Below are positions 7,816 through 15,995 of a stretch of DNA of 55,558 bases, one piece after another. The DNA is from CAYJBH01 sp964369445 (GTDB taxonomy: Bacteria > Bacillota > Clostridia > Oscillospirales > Ruminococcaceae): positions 1 to 55,558 of the forward strand of contig CAYJFU010000004.1 in NCBI GenBank assembly GCA_964369445.1. Direction: 5' to 3'. The translations under genes and the position numbers were made by a program. The notes below the pieces were generated by a model. It searched no databases. It had not been told where the DNA came from and saw only the letters and a list, made by a program, of their open reading frames with translations. Position 1 is the stretch's first letter; each line of letters starts with the position of its first letter.

Positions 7816-9385
7816 AGCCGTCCGCCAAACCTACAGCATTAATATTAGGTATGCTGTCAACATGATAGTGTTTTTTTTGACAAAGATACCGCTTGTCAAA
7901 AAGCTGCTGCCCAAAAACCCTTACGGCAACGTGTCGCTGAAATCACTGGGCTACATAATATCACTTTCTATCGACCTGGGCATGATTTTTGCAGGCAAGG
8001 TGATTTACGTGGCGGTGGTGGCGTTTATTGTCGGCGCGGCCAACGGTGACACGGCCAACTGGATAGATGTAATACTGACAATGCTACTGCCGCTAACGAT
8101 AGCCGGCGGCATACTGCGCACCCACATCTTCAACACGACAAAGCAGGATTACTACGCACTTTTCTTAATGCGCCTGCCTGCCAACGAGTACGCAAAAGGC
8201 AATTATATAAGTTTTTTACTGCTTCAGTTTGTCGGTTTTTTGCCGATAATACCGGTTGCCGTGTTTTTTGGAGCACAAAATATACTGAGCTTTGTGTTTT
8301 TTCCACTATATGTTGTTTGTATCAAACTTATCGGCGCGGCGGTTATACTGTTTTTGTACCGTAGATTTGACAGACCGCCAAACGAGAACACACTGACATG
8401 GAAAAACGGCATTGCCGTAGCGTTAGTGGTGGCCGCGGCGTTTATGATGCCGCAGTTTGACATAACTATACCTACAGCGGTGGTGCTTGTGGTCTATGCG
8501 CTCGCACTTGCGGTTGCGATACCGTGTGCTTTGTACCTGTTTCGCTTTAATGACTACAAATCCGCACTGAGACTTGCGCACAACAAGTTGTCCGCGGTTA
8601 ACGTGAAGAGTATCGCGGCGCAACGTCAAAAAGAAACGGTGCGCAAATTCATCGCCGACGATGTCTCGGTCACGAGTGCAAAGCGTGGCTATGCTTTTTT
8701 TAATGACCTGTTTGTAAAGCGGCACCAAAAGGTGCTTTTCACGCCGATAAAACGCATAACATTGGGCGCTATCGGCGTGTCCGTCGCACTTGCAGTCGCC
8801 TGCCTGTTTTTCGATGTAGTCGCCGAGGTGGTCAACCTGTTGATGGTGGACAACTTTTCCTACATCATATTGGTGCTGTACCTCACCAATCGTAGTATGG
8901 CAATTGCAAGCGCTATGTTTATCAACTGCGACAGCAGTATGCTGACATACAGCTTTTACTGCCGCCGAAGCGACCTCATGCAACTGTTTATCGAACGCAT
9001 AAAGTCACTTGTTAAGCTCAACCTTATGCCTGCCGCTGTGTTGGCAGTGGCGGCGCCGGCTCTGCTGTTACTATCGGGGGGAACTGAACATTTGATATAT
9101 TACCCTCTGATGTTTATCTCAGTAATATTACTTAGCGTATTTTTCTCTGTGCACTACATCGCGGTCTATTATCTGTTGCAGCCATATAATATAGGCGCGG
9201 AAATAAAAAGCCCGACCTATATCATTGCGAACATGGTCGTGTATATTTTAACATTTATTTTGTATGGCGCTGGGGTGTCGGTGCCGATATTTACAATTCT
9301 TGTTGCCATCGCGTGCCTTGTCTACACCCCGCTTGTAATGTTTTTGGTTTATCGATTCGCGCATAAGACCTTTAAGTTGCGCTGA
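7808..9385 (+). CDS. ABC transporter permease (ABC-2-like)
   Basis: This 525-residue protein has about ten to twelve hydrophobic helices in two groups, near residues 50-260 and 310-520. A hydrophilic stretch between them carries VKSIAAQRQKETVRKF. It pairs with the overlapping ATPase gene to form an exporter of unknown substrate. A clear hairpin terminator follows at 9445-9483. Confidence 0.8.
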   Translation: MFKAVRQTYSINIRYAVNMIVFFLTKIPLVKKLLPKNPYGNVSLKSLGYIISLSIDLGMIFAGKVIYVAVVAFIVGAANGDTANWIDVILTMLLPLTIAGGILRTHIFNTTKQDYYALFLMRLPANEYAKGNYISFLLLQFVGFLPIIPVAVFFGAQNILSFVFFPLYVVCIKLIGAAVILFLYRRFDRPPNENTLTWKNGIAVALVVAAAFMMPQFDITIPTAVVLVVYALALAVAIPCALYLFRFNDYKSALRLAHNKLSAVNVKSIAAQRQKETVRKFIADDVSVTSAKRGYAFFNDLFVKRHQKVLFTPIKRITLGAIGVSVALAVACLFFDVVAEVVNLLMVDNFSYIILVLYLTNRSMAIASAMFINCDSSMLTYSFYCRRSDLMQLFIERIKSLVKLNLMPAAVLAVAAPALLLLSGGTEHLIYYPLMFISVILLSVFFSVHYIAVYYLLQPYNIGAEIKSPTYIIANMVVYILTFILYGAGVSVPIFTILVAIACLVYTPLVMFLVYRFAHKTFKLR

Positions 9386-9444
9386 CAGCCAAAACGAACT
9401 TTTAGGATAGATGATCAAACCGCTACAAAATTAATACAGTTATT

Positions 9445-9483
9445 AAAGTTATGTTTAACGTTTTGTTAAGCATAACTTTTTTT
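9445..9483 (+). terminator. Rho-independent terminator for the ABC operon
   Basis: Arms AAAGTTATGTTTAAC and GTTAAGCATAACTTT pair with one G-T wobble around a five-base TTTT-rich loop and are followed by TTTT. It overlaps the last codons of the convergent YwaF gene and may stop transcripts from both sides. Confidence 0.8.
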
Positions 9484-10194
9484 ACGTTTCGTTTGCACTA
9501 TTTTTAAAGCGGATCGACTGTTTAAAGCAATAAAATTAACAACGGCAAAGCCCACCACCGTCACGATGTAGGTAAGCGCGCCAAATAACACACTGTTCAT
9601 ATCACGCCAGAATGGGCGCTCAACTTGGTAAAAGTAGTTACCGCCGAAAAAGGCGTTGACAAACAGAATAATCACAAAGTAGATGGTAAAACCGACAACC
9701 GCCTGCGCAAAGGCGCGCCATGTTGGATACCAGTCATAGGCAATAACAGCAAACACCGGTATCAACACGGTAATCAGGTGGTTTATCATATACGAAACAC
9801 CGCTTATGTGCGCGAAATTATACACTGCTTGCGGGTAAAACAATGAAATAAGTGCATAAATACTAAAAAAACTTTGCACGTTGAGTGCCACTCGGTTGCC
9901 GGTTAAAAGGAAAACGATTGTAAGCGCCGACGCGACACGGCAAAGCTGTAGCGGCAGCCCTTCTTCGATAAAAACAGGAGTTGCAAAGAAGTACCAACCG
10001 TAAAGCAAAAATATTTGCTGAAATGCCAACGCACCTAAAAAAATCCACTTTATCACGGTGGATTTTTGTTTTATAAAGTCGCGCCTTAATATAAAAAATG
10101 TGACGGTTACAATACATACCGCAAGAAAAATCAAATGCGGTACGCCGAAAATCTCCACCATAGGAGCATCATAGGAAAAAAAATCGCTTGGCAT
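9466..10194 (-). CDS. YwaF/TIGR02206-family integral membrane protein
   Basis: The 242-residue protein has seven or eight membrane helices. It shows the family pattern of an N-terminal HLIFLAV helix, EGLPLQLCRVAS near residue 80, SGVSYMINHLITVLIPVFAV in the middle, and NYFYQVERPFW in a late loop. The biochemical role of this family is not known. The start at 10194 has CAGGTG upstream. Its last codons form one arm of the 9445-9483 hairpin. Confidence 0.85.
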   Translation of the reverse strand: MPSDFFSYDAPMVEIFGVPHLIFLAVCIVTVTFFILRRDFIKQKSTVIKWIFLGALAFQQIFLLYGWYFFATPVFIEEGLPLQLCRVASALTIVFLLTGNRVALNVQSFFSIYALISLFYPQAVYNFAHISGVSYMINHLITVLIPVFAVIAYDWYPTWRAFAQAVVGFTIYFVIILFVNAFFGGNYFYQVERPFWRDMNSVLFGALTYIVTVVGFAVVNFIALNSRSALKIVQTKRKKSYA

Positions 10195-10616
10195 GGTTCA
10201 CCTGTCTTGGCAATTATAGCCGGTTATATTAAAAACCAACATGTATTGTCGTTGATTGGAATACATGCTAACATGATTCGGGTTTGCCAACGGAAAAATT
10301 TTCACTCGACAAGCCCGCATAGTTTTTAAAGTTAATGGGCTATACTGATTAATTACGATTAATATTTTAATGCCATTTAGTCTGCTTGTCAACCATAAAT
10401 ATTTTACTTGCTTGAAATTTGTTTTGTCGGTTGGTTTCGTTTTAAATCAAAACTGTCGCATTTGTTGGAAGCGCTGTCGCCTTACGCAAACATATGCTGA
10501 ATTATGGCTTTGCCCCCCGTTGTTAGAGGGGCAAAGCCATAATAAAATAAGAATAATGCAATTTAACTTTGGTGCGACATCACAACCCAAAATACACTTA
10601 ACTTTGTGAAGCGGCT
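10195..10616. other. Intergenic stretch with a hairpin and a family-4 half repeat
   Basis: There is no gene here. From 10195 to about 10500 I see nothing recognisable beyond AT-rich sequence. A perfect hairpin lies at 10502-10542, and the family-4 word GCAATTTAACTTTGGTGCGA lies at about 10558-10577. Confidence 0.5.
10502..10542. repeat. Variable-arm hairpin 2
   Basis: TTATGGCTTTGCCCC and GGGGCAAAGCCATAA pair perfectly over 15 bases. It lies about 75 bases beyond the stop of the minus-strand GNAT gene. The next bases on either strand lack a T-run. Confidence 0.7.
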
Positions 10617-11390
10617 CTACACCACAACAAACGTATCATATTCCTTATCAAAGGTGTACCCCAACCTTTGTGCAAGTGCGACGGAGGCCGTGTTTGCGGC
10701 ATCCCAACTCGGGTACAGCCCGCGCGATACGCACTCCAGTATCAGCTTCGCACCGCAAGCTATCGCAAGACCCTGCCGACGATGTGACAGTGATGTGCCG
10801 ATTTCTATTTCAATGCCACCATTATAATAAGAAAATGAGGATGCCCCGCATACCGGCTCGCCATTGTAGAGTGCAACAAACCCCATACCGTGCTCGGCAT
10901 AGTCGCTGTAACGCGGAAAGTTTCCGCAAAAGTCACGCGACCATACATTGGCGCACAGTTTTTTGTACAACGCCTTGTCAATCGGTGCAAGGCTGTAACT
11001 CGGTGCAAGTGTATCGACAATGGCTTGTAATTTTTGCCTATCAAAAACATCGCCGTTTTTGTGCATTGCATAGCGAGTTGTCTTTTGTGCATTTTCGCCG
11101 TGCACATGTTTTATAACGTCGCCCCACGCGTCGTTTTGCGGCACCAAAAGCAGGCTGCCGTTTGTGCGACGCGGCGGCGTATTTGCCACAAGCTCTCGAC
11201 TCTTTGTAAGAGATGCATCGCCGGCAAAAAAGCTAAAATCACCAACGACAATCTGCGCGGCTTTTGGCACAGCGATGCTATCCGCCCATGCCTGACCCAT
11301 ACAGCCATGCAAAAATGACCAGATACAACTCTCCTGCCAACCGTCATAAAGCGACGCCAATGTTGACGCATTTGTCAAAGGTATTTGCAC
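10617..11390 (-). CDS. GNAT acetyltransferase, GNAT_acetyltr_2-like
   Basis: The 257-residue sequence has two parts. Residues 1-110 carry GCMGQAW and IVVGDFSFFAGD as in the PF12746 family, and the C-terminal half carries the GNAT fold with IEIGTSLSHRRQGLAIACGAKLI (acetyl-CoA loop RRQGLA) and AQRLGYTFDKEY. The substrate is unknown. The start is a GTG at 11390, 14 bases after the stop of the protease gene, and the ribosome site is weak. It may ride along in the XRE-ImmA transcript. Confidence 0.8.
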   Translation of the reverse strand: MQIPLTNASTLASLYDGWQESCIWSFLHGCMGQAWADSIAVPKAAQIVVGDFSFFAGDASLTKSRELVANTPPRRTNGSLLLVPQNDAWGDVIKHVHGENAQKTTRYAMHKNGDVFDRQKLQAIVDTLAPSYSLAPIDKALYKKLCANVWSRDFCGNFPRYSDYAEHGMGFVALYNGEPVCGASSFSYYNGGIEIEIGTSLSHRRQGLAIACGAKLILECVSRGLYPSWDAANTASVALAQRLGYTFDKEYDTFVVV

Positions 11391-11404
11391 TATCGACTGA
11401 TTTT

Positions 11405-11953
11405 TCAGTATGCCACCTCACAAAGATTACGCGAAAAAAACGTGCTGTTTGCCGCCACGGGAGCTTTTATGTCGGTGTAACCCTTGGTGCGCATGATGTT
11501 TAGCTTGTAGCACAGTAACTCAAACGGAACGAATAGCACCTTTGCCGCCTCGTAAGCGTCGCCGGTGTCCTGCAACACCTCCAACACCTCGTGGTCGTCA
11601 AGCAACAGTTCCGCCGCGAACATGTTTGCCTCCGATTCAAGGGTGCTACCCTGTGTAAATACGGTAAAGTCGCTCAGTGTTGCCATCTGAGCGTGTTCAC
11701 TGTGCAGTACGGCGTGCCCAAGTTCGTGTGCCGCCACAAAGCGCAGTATATCCTCCGGCAGGCGGTTGTTGAGCGTTATGCACTTTTCGCCGTAAAACAC
11801 TGCAAAAAAACCCTTACAACCCTCTTCGGCACTGCCCATAGGGCTGTGGCAGACGATAATATCAAGACACTCGCAAAGCAATAGCGGATCACGCGTCTCG
11901 TATGTTTCGTACAACTGTTTTGCAAGCTGTACTATGTATGCTTCCTTTTGCAT
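11405..11953 (-). CDS. ImmA/IrrE-family metallopeptidase
   Basis: The 182-residue protein carries the zinc motif HELGHAVLH (HExxH) near residues 76-84. A preceding segment (CITLNNRLPEDILRFVAA) and a downstream acidic helix (STLESEANMFAAELLL) supply the third ligand, as in ImmA and IrrE. These enzymes cleave a cognate XRE repressor after DNA damage or other signals. The gene follows the XRE gene by ten bases with a GGGGGAAAT ribosome site, so the two form a repressor-protease pair. The predicted target is the XRE protein encoded next to it. Confidence 0.92.
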   Translation of the reverse strand: MQKEAYIVQLAKQLYETYETRDPLLLCECLDIIVCHSPMGSAEEGCKGFFAVFYGEKCITLNNRLPEDILRFVAAHELGHAVLHSEHAQMATLSDFTVFTQGSTLESEANMFAAELLLDDHEVLEVLQDTGDAYEAAKVLFVPFELLCYKLNIMRTKGYTDIKAPVAANSTFFSRNLCEVAY

Positions 11954-11963
11954 ATTTCCCCCA

Positions 11964-12395
11964 TCAATCCTGCACGATGTTGCCGCGTTTTTTTGCCGCC
12001 TCTTTGCATGTTATATATGAAGTCATTATTGCCTCGAAAAACTCGTCCTTTGCACCTTGACTGAGCGAGCCACCGGCAAAAAGCGCCGCATTGCGCTGTA
12101 GCAAAAACTCCATCTCGCGGCCGGCGCGCTCGCCGTACATGGCGGCTACCTCCATACCCTGCGGTGTCATATTTGTGCCATAAAGAGGATCGCTTACACC
12201 ATCGTCGGACAGATATTGCTCCGAGACGCGAAGCGCCTCCGCCAGCCTTGACATTACAGATTTACGCGGCATTGTACCCTCCACCTCATACTTTATTATG
12301 CTGCGCACCGATACGCCGACCATGTCGGCAAGGCGCTGTTGGCTTAACTTCAGTGCAAGGCGCGCATCGCGTACCTTATCGGAAAAACAGGACAT
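11964..12395 (-). CDS. XRE repressor paired with the ImmA-type protease
   Basis: Residues 5-62 form a helix-turn-helix (LSQQRLADMVGVSVRSIIKYEVEG). The C-terminal part (ALFAGGSLSQGAKDEFFEAIMTSY) is helical and probably serves dimerisation and protease recognition, as seen in DdrO-like and ImmR-like repressors. A strong GGAGGTGA ribosome site precedes the ATG at 12395. Three copies of a TTCATAT word lie in front of the gene, which suggests autoregulation. No integrase or other phage genes lie nearby, so this is probably a resident stress switch rather than part of a mobile element. Confidence 0.88.
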   Translation of the reverse strand: MSCFSDKVRDARLALKLSQQRLADMVGVSVRSIIKYEVEGTMPRKSVMSRLAEALRVSEQYLSDDGVSDPLYGTNMTPQGMEVAAMYGERAGREMEFLLQRNAALFAGGSLSQGAKDEFFEAIMTSYITCKEAAKKRGNIVQD

Positions 12396-12408
12396 ATTTC
12401 ACCTCCAT

Positions 12409-12477
12409 AAATTCATATACTTCACACGAAAAACGCAAAAAATCGACCATTCATATTTTTTAACTCTTTTCATATAC
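12409..12477 (-). promoter_or_regulatory. Operator cluster before the XRE gene
   Basis: TTCATATAC occurs at 12412-12420 and 12469-12477, and a variant TTCATATTT at 12450-12458, all in the same orientation. The first copy sits in the 15-mer AAATTCATATACTTC (12409-12423), directly upstream of the ribosome site. The exact complement of that 15-mer is found at the dinB start. Confidence 0.6.
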
Positions 12478-12692
12478 TATAACAAGGTTAACAACTTAGA
12501 AAAACATTCCCACAATGTTTTAAGCGGACGGATATTGATTTGGGGCTCACATCGGAGCTCACATTTGTTTGCTTTGGATTGTGCAAATGGACTAAAAGCT
12601 GTTGACACGTTTTGATGTCATTTAACCTGAAAAACGATACAGCATTGTCGAGTTAGCTGACTATATGATATCACTAAAGTTCACATTTGTCA

Positions 12693-13943
12693 ATGAAGTA
12701 TATGAATTTTAACAGAAATATTCTTCACAGCGATCTCAATGGGTTTTACGCGTCGGTGGAGATTATGCTCAATCCACAATTGCGCGGCAAGCCTGTTTCG
12801 GTGTGTGGAAGTACGCGTGACAGACACGGTATTGTGCTTGCAAGCTCCGCCGAGGCAAAGCGCTACGGCATAAAAACCGGCATGGTGAACTTTGAGGCAC
12901 AGGCACTCTGTACCAACCTTATTATGGTGCCACCGCAGTACGACATGTACATTAAATACTCAAAATTGGCGCGCGAAATTTACCTTCGGCACACCGATAT
13001 CGTAGAGCCTTACGGTATGGATGAGTGTTGGTTGGACGTAGGACCCTTTGATGGCGAGGAGGTCGCGCAGGAAATTCGGCTGACAATGAAAGAGGAGCTC
13101 GGCCTGAGCGTTTCAATCGGGGTTTCCTTTAATAAAATATTTGCAAAACTGGGTTCCGATTACAAAAAACCCGATGCCGTCACCGTGATATCACCGCAAA
13201 ATTACAAACAAATTGTGCACCCTCTGCCGGCAAAAGATCTGTTTTACGTCGGTAGTGCCACCCACCGGAGGCTTGCTTCCTGCGGCATATTTACGATAGG
13301 CGACATCGCAAACGCACCACCCGAGATTTTGCAGGCTAAATTTGGCATAAACGGCATCAAGTTGTGGCGCTATGCAAACGGTCTCGACGACACACCGGTG
13401 CTGACAAAGGATATGATACCGGACGTCAAAACGGTGGGGCACGGCATAACCTGCAACGCCGACCTGTACAACGACGAAGAGGTCTGCAAGGTCATACTTG
13501 CCCTGTGTCAGGACGTAGCGGTGCGATTGCGGTTTTACGGCATGACCGCCACCGGTGTGGCGCTGACGGTAAAGGACAACAACCTGCAAAGCCGAACGGT
13601 AGACCGCGCAACATCACGACCGATACGCAACGCGGTGGACATCTCTAACAGCGCAAGAGCCATATATTTTAAGTTTTTCAAAGGTAACGTGCCGATAAGA
13701 AGCGTCACCGTGCGTGCGACACGCCTTATTGTCGGGGACACACCGATGCAGGGCACGTTGATCGACAGTCTTGAAAAACAGCACAAAACTGACAGGCTGG
13801 AGTTGGCAGTGCAGTTGTTGCGCAGGCGATTTGGTAATGATGCCGTTTACAGTGCCTCGCTGATGGGGAACGTAAAAATGCCGGTGCATGAGAGCTTTGA
13901 CCTCATCATGCCCGGCAGTTTTGAGCTTGATATGCGGATGTAA
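12693..13943 (+). CDS. dinB: Y-family DNA polymerase (Pol IV/UmuC type)
   Basis: This is a translesion polymerase. With the start at 12693, Asp14 in ILHSDLNGFYASVE and Asp110-Glu111 in YGMDECWLD are the metal ligands. Tyr19 occupies the steric-gate position where E. coli DinB has Phe. SVSIGVSFNKIFAKLGSDYKKPDA marks the palm-thumb junction, and the little-finger domain covers about residues 240-350. A typical C-terminal clamp-binding motif is not obvious. Two in-frame ATGs (12693, 12702) both have poor ribosome sites. The gene is divergent from the XRE-ImmA pair and shares its operator word, which suggests induction after damage. Confidence 0.93.
   Translation: MKYMNFNRNILHSDLNGFYASVEIMLNPQLRGKPVSVCGSTRDRHGIVLASSAEAKRYGIKTGMVNFEAQALCTNLIMVPPQYDMYIKYSKLAREIYLRHTDIVEPYGMDECWLDVGPFDGEEVAQEIRLTMKEELGLSVSIGVSFNKIFAKLGSDYKKPDAVTVISPQNYKQIVHPLPAKDLFYVGSATHRRLASCGIFTIGDIANAPPEILQAKFGINGIKLWRYANGLDDTPVLTKDMIPDVKTVGHGITCNADLYNDEEVCKVILALCQDVAVRLRFYGMTATGVALTVKDNNLQSRTVDRATSRPIRNAVDISNSARAIYFKFFKGNVPIRSVTVRATRLIVGDTPMQGTLIDSLEKQHKTDRLELAVQLLRRRFGNDAVYSASLMGNVKMPVHESFDLIMPGSFELDMRM
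12695..12709 (+). promoter_or_regulatory. Matching operator over the dinB start
   Basis: GAAGTATATGAATTT here is identical over 15 of 15 bases to the minus-strand sequence at 12423-12409 before the XRE gene. It keeps the same orientation relative to the gene that follows. It overlaps both possible ATG starts of the polymerase gene, so a bound repressor would block the transcript start or early elongation. Confidence 0.55.
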
Positions 13944-13996
13944 AGTATACGCACTTGTGCCGACACTTTACTGCGTAACTACCTCGTAAAAAGACG

Positions 13997-14641
13997 CTAA
14001 ACCTTGGTGTTTATTCCGTAACTTTGTATCTCAACCTTTAGCTCCGCTCTGAAACTTTCCGGCGATGTTTTTGGCAACTCTTCGCCCTCGTAGGTTTTTG
14101 TCGACGGCTTTTTTCTGCCGGTGTGAAGTTCTTCGTCGGTGGGCATCTGTTTGTACCGTTCGGAGCCTACAAAGTCGTTATGCTCGTCCATGACACCGGC
14201 AAAACGGCGTCCTATCTGCTCGGTGCGCTCGATGTCGCCGCGTGCGCTTTTAAGCTCGGCGGTAAACTGTTGCAGTTTAAGCGAGTTGGCGCGCGCCACG
14301 TCATCCTTGGTTACGGCGCGTTGCAATGTCTTTCGGTAAGCCTTGCGCTCCTCGATAACCTCCACCGCCTTTTGATACAGCGTGGGGTTGTTTTCCTTTA
14401 AATATGCAAGTTCCGCCTGCGTCAACACGCCACCGGATTTCAGCTTTGAGTCGATAGCGGAAACGGCATTACTTTTGCGCACATCCGCCGCCTGTTTTTC
14501 AAGCTGCTGAATCTCACGCTGTTGCTCCGTCAGCTTTTCCTGATACTCTTTAAAATCTCCATCATCAAGTTTGCGCTCAAACTTTCGTAGCATGTCGGTG
14601 TTTTTAAGATAATTTTGAACCGAACCACCTAAAAAGAACAT
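13997..14641 (-). CDS. Coiled-coil protein of unknown function
   Basis: The 214-residue protein is highly charged. It has long heptad-rich stretches near residues 18-60 (KLTEQQREIQQLEKQAADVRK without a break) and 85-145, ending in a Lys- and Glu-rich tail. There is no signal peptide or membrane helix. I do not recognise a family. A GGAGGTCACG ribosome site precedes the ATG. It stands alone and is convergent with dinB. Confidence 0.6.
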   Translation of the reverse strand: MFFLGGSVQNYLKNTDMLRKFERKLDDGDFKEYQEKLTEQQREIQQLEKQAADVRKSNAVSAIDSKLKSGGVLTQAELAYLKENNPTLYQKAVEVIEERKAYRKTLQRAVTKDDVARANSLKLQQFTAELKSARGDIERTEQIGRRFAGVMDEHNDFVGSERYKQMPTDEELHTGRKKPSTKTYEGEELPKTSPESFRAELKVEIQSYGINTKV

Positions 14642-14849
14642 CGTGACCTCCTGTGGATGCTGTTAGATACCCAATGTCAACAACCTAGATTTTGTGTTTC
14701 GCATACTTCCCCCTAAACATATAATCGGATGCTTTGTGATAATATTTAGACATTAGTACAACTGCGGTGTTTCCACGTTTGTCAAACTCTTGCAATAGCA
14801 AACATTATATGGTATAATCAAACTCGTTAAATTACATCGGAACCTTTAA
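14642..14849. other. Divergent intergenic region with a promoter
   Basis: It contains a promoter for the zinc-ribbon gene (14790-14818) and, at 14674-14690, the word AATGTCAACAACCTAG. Near-copies of this word occur before gpr (20172-20190) and, inverted, between the kinase and regulator genes (25533-25550). Confidence 0.45.
14790..14818 (+). promoter_or_regulatory. SigA-type promoter of the zinc-ribbon gene
   Basis: TTGCAA (14790-14795) and TATAAT (14813-14818) are spaced exactly 17 bases, 32 bases before the ATG. Confidence 0.75.
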
Positions 14850-15944
14850 ATGAAAAAAGAAAAACTGACCGCCTGCCCCTACTGTTTAACACCGCTAAAA
14901 GGCAATGAGGGAAAATGCCCCGACTGTAGCGGCGATTTAAACCGGTATCGTCGCGGGGTGCACAGTGATATAGCAGACACACATGACTACAACTATTCGA
15001 CACGGGACAGCGAACCGCAGTCGCCGTTGCACCGTCCGGATCTACGTACATCAAAACCACAAAGTACGCCTGACGGCACAAACCCGAACAAGAAAAAAAA
15101 CAGTAGAACCGTTTTGGTTTTCTCCATCCTTGTTGTTATGGCGATAAACATACTGCCACAACTGGATAACATTGATTATCTTCTGTGGGACATCGAAACT
15201 GCTTTTTACAACCTGCAATACAACGTCGAAAATGTTGTGCACGACATTTTTGGCAGTCCACCGCCCCTGCCGGAAATATATGCCGAGCAAAATATTTTGA
15301 CCTCCCCAACCGATGCGGTGGCACTGGAGGAGTTCTACAAGACCGTAGAGGCAACAACAGTATCAAAACCTGATTGGTTTGGTGGCGACGGTGTCTACAC
15401 TTTGGGTTATATTGATGACGCTCAGGAGTATTCAGCCGCAATATCGCAGGACGAACAGTCGCTTGTGATGCTTCACGGAGATGGGTTTGCCGTTTACGGC
15501 CCGACGCCCCCGGCACAGGAAGACATATATTTCCACAGTGCGTCAAACGAGTCGTTTTCATATATGCTATATCCGGAACCGGAGGTGCGCATTGATATAA
15601 GCGGATACTATTCGCAGTTTTTACAGGGCAACAATGTATTTGAGGGCATGATTTCCGACGAGGAGTACGGCCTCAACTACAGAGTTTATATCGACAAATT
15701 TATCTATGATAACGGTGTGACCGCCTACGGCTATCTTGTTGGCTATGACAGCTACACACAATACGAGCTTATGACGTGGCTAGAGGATAATAACGGCGAC
15801 ATGCACACCGCTATGTTCACCATCATTGCGGACGACTACACAACCGAGGAAGGTGCAGGGTTTGTATCCGATCTAGAGGCCGCGAGGCATTTTGCTAGGG
15901 AGTATATCTACATAACCGACGCCGAGGGGCTACAGCTAAATTGA
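14850..15944 (+). CDS. Zinc-ribbon membrane-anchored protein of unknown function
   Basis: The 364-residue protein starts with a zinc ribbon (CPYC near residues 9-12 and CPDC near 28-31). A Ser/Pro-rich linker follows, then one membrane helix near residues 89-107 (TVLVFSILVVMAINIL). The extracellular part of about 250 residues is acidic and rich in aromatic residues, with a late LEAARHFAREYIY helix. This layout (ribbon inside, domain outside) recurs in Firmicutes, but the function is unknown. It is followed by proS after about 50 bases. Confidence 0.65.
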   Translation: MKKEKLTACPYCLTPLKGNEGKCPDCSGDLNRYRRGVHSDIADTHDYNYSTRDSEPQSPLHRPDLRTSKPQSTPDGTNPNKKKNSRTVLVFSILVVMAINILPQLDNIDYLLWDIETAFYNLQYNVENVVHDIFGSPPPLPEIYAEQNILTSPTDAVALEEFYKTVEATTVSKPDWFGGDGVYTLGYIDDAQEYSAAISQDEQSLVMLHGDGFAVYGPTPPAQEDIYFHSASNESFSYMLYPEPEVRIDISGYYSQFLQGNNVFEGMISDEEYGLNYRVYIDKFIYDNGVTAYGYLVGYDSYTQYELMTWLEDNNGDMHTAMFTIIADDYTTEEGAGFVSDLEAARHFAREYIYITDAEGLQLN

Positions 15945-15995
15945 TGTCGATTACGACAGATAAAGAAAATATAAAGGATGTTTGGGAGACAAAAA

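Noticed and set aside
11405..12395. Prophage or ICE remnant around the XRE-ImmA pair
   Set aside because: There is no integrase, excisionase, relaxase or attachment-site repeat nearby. The neighbouring genes are chromosomal-type.
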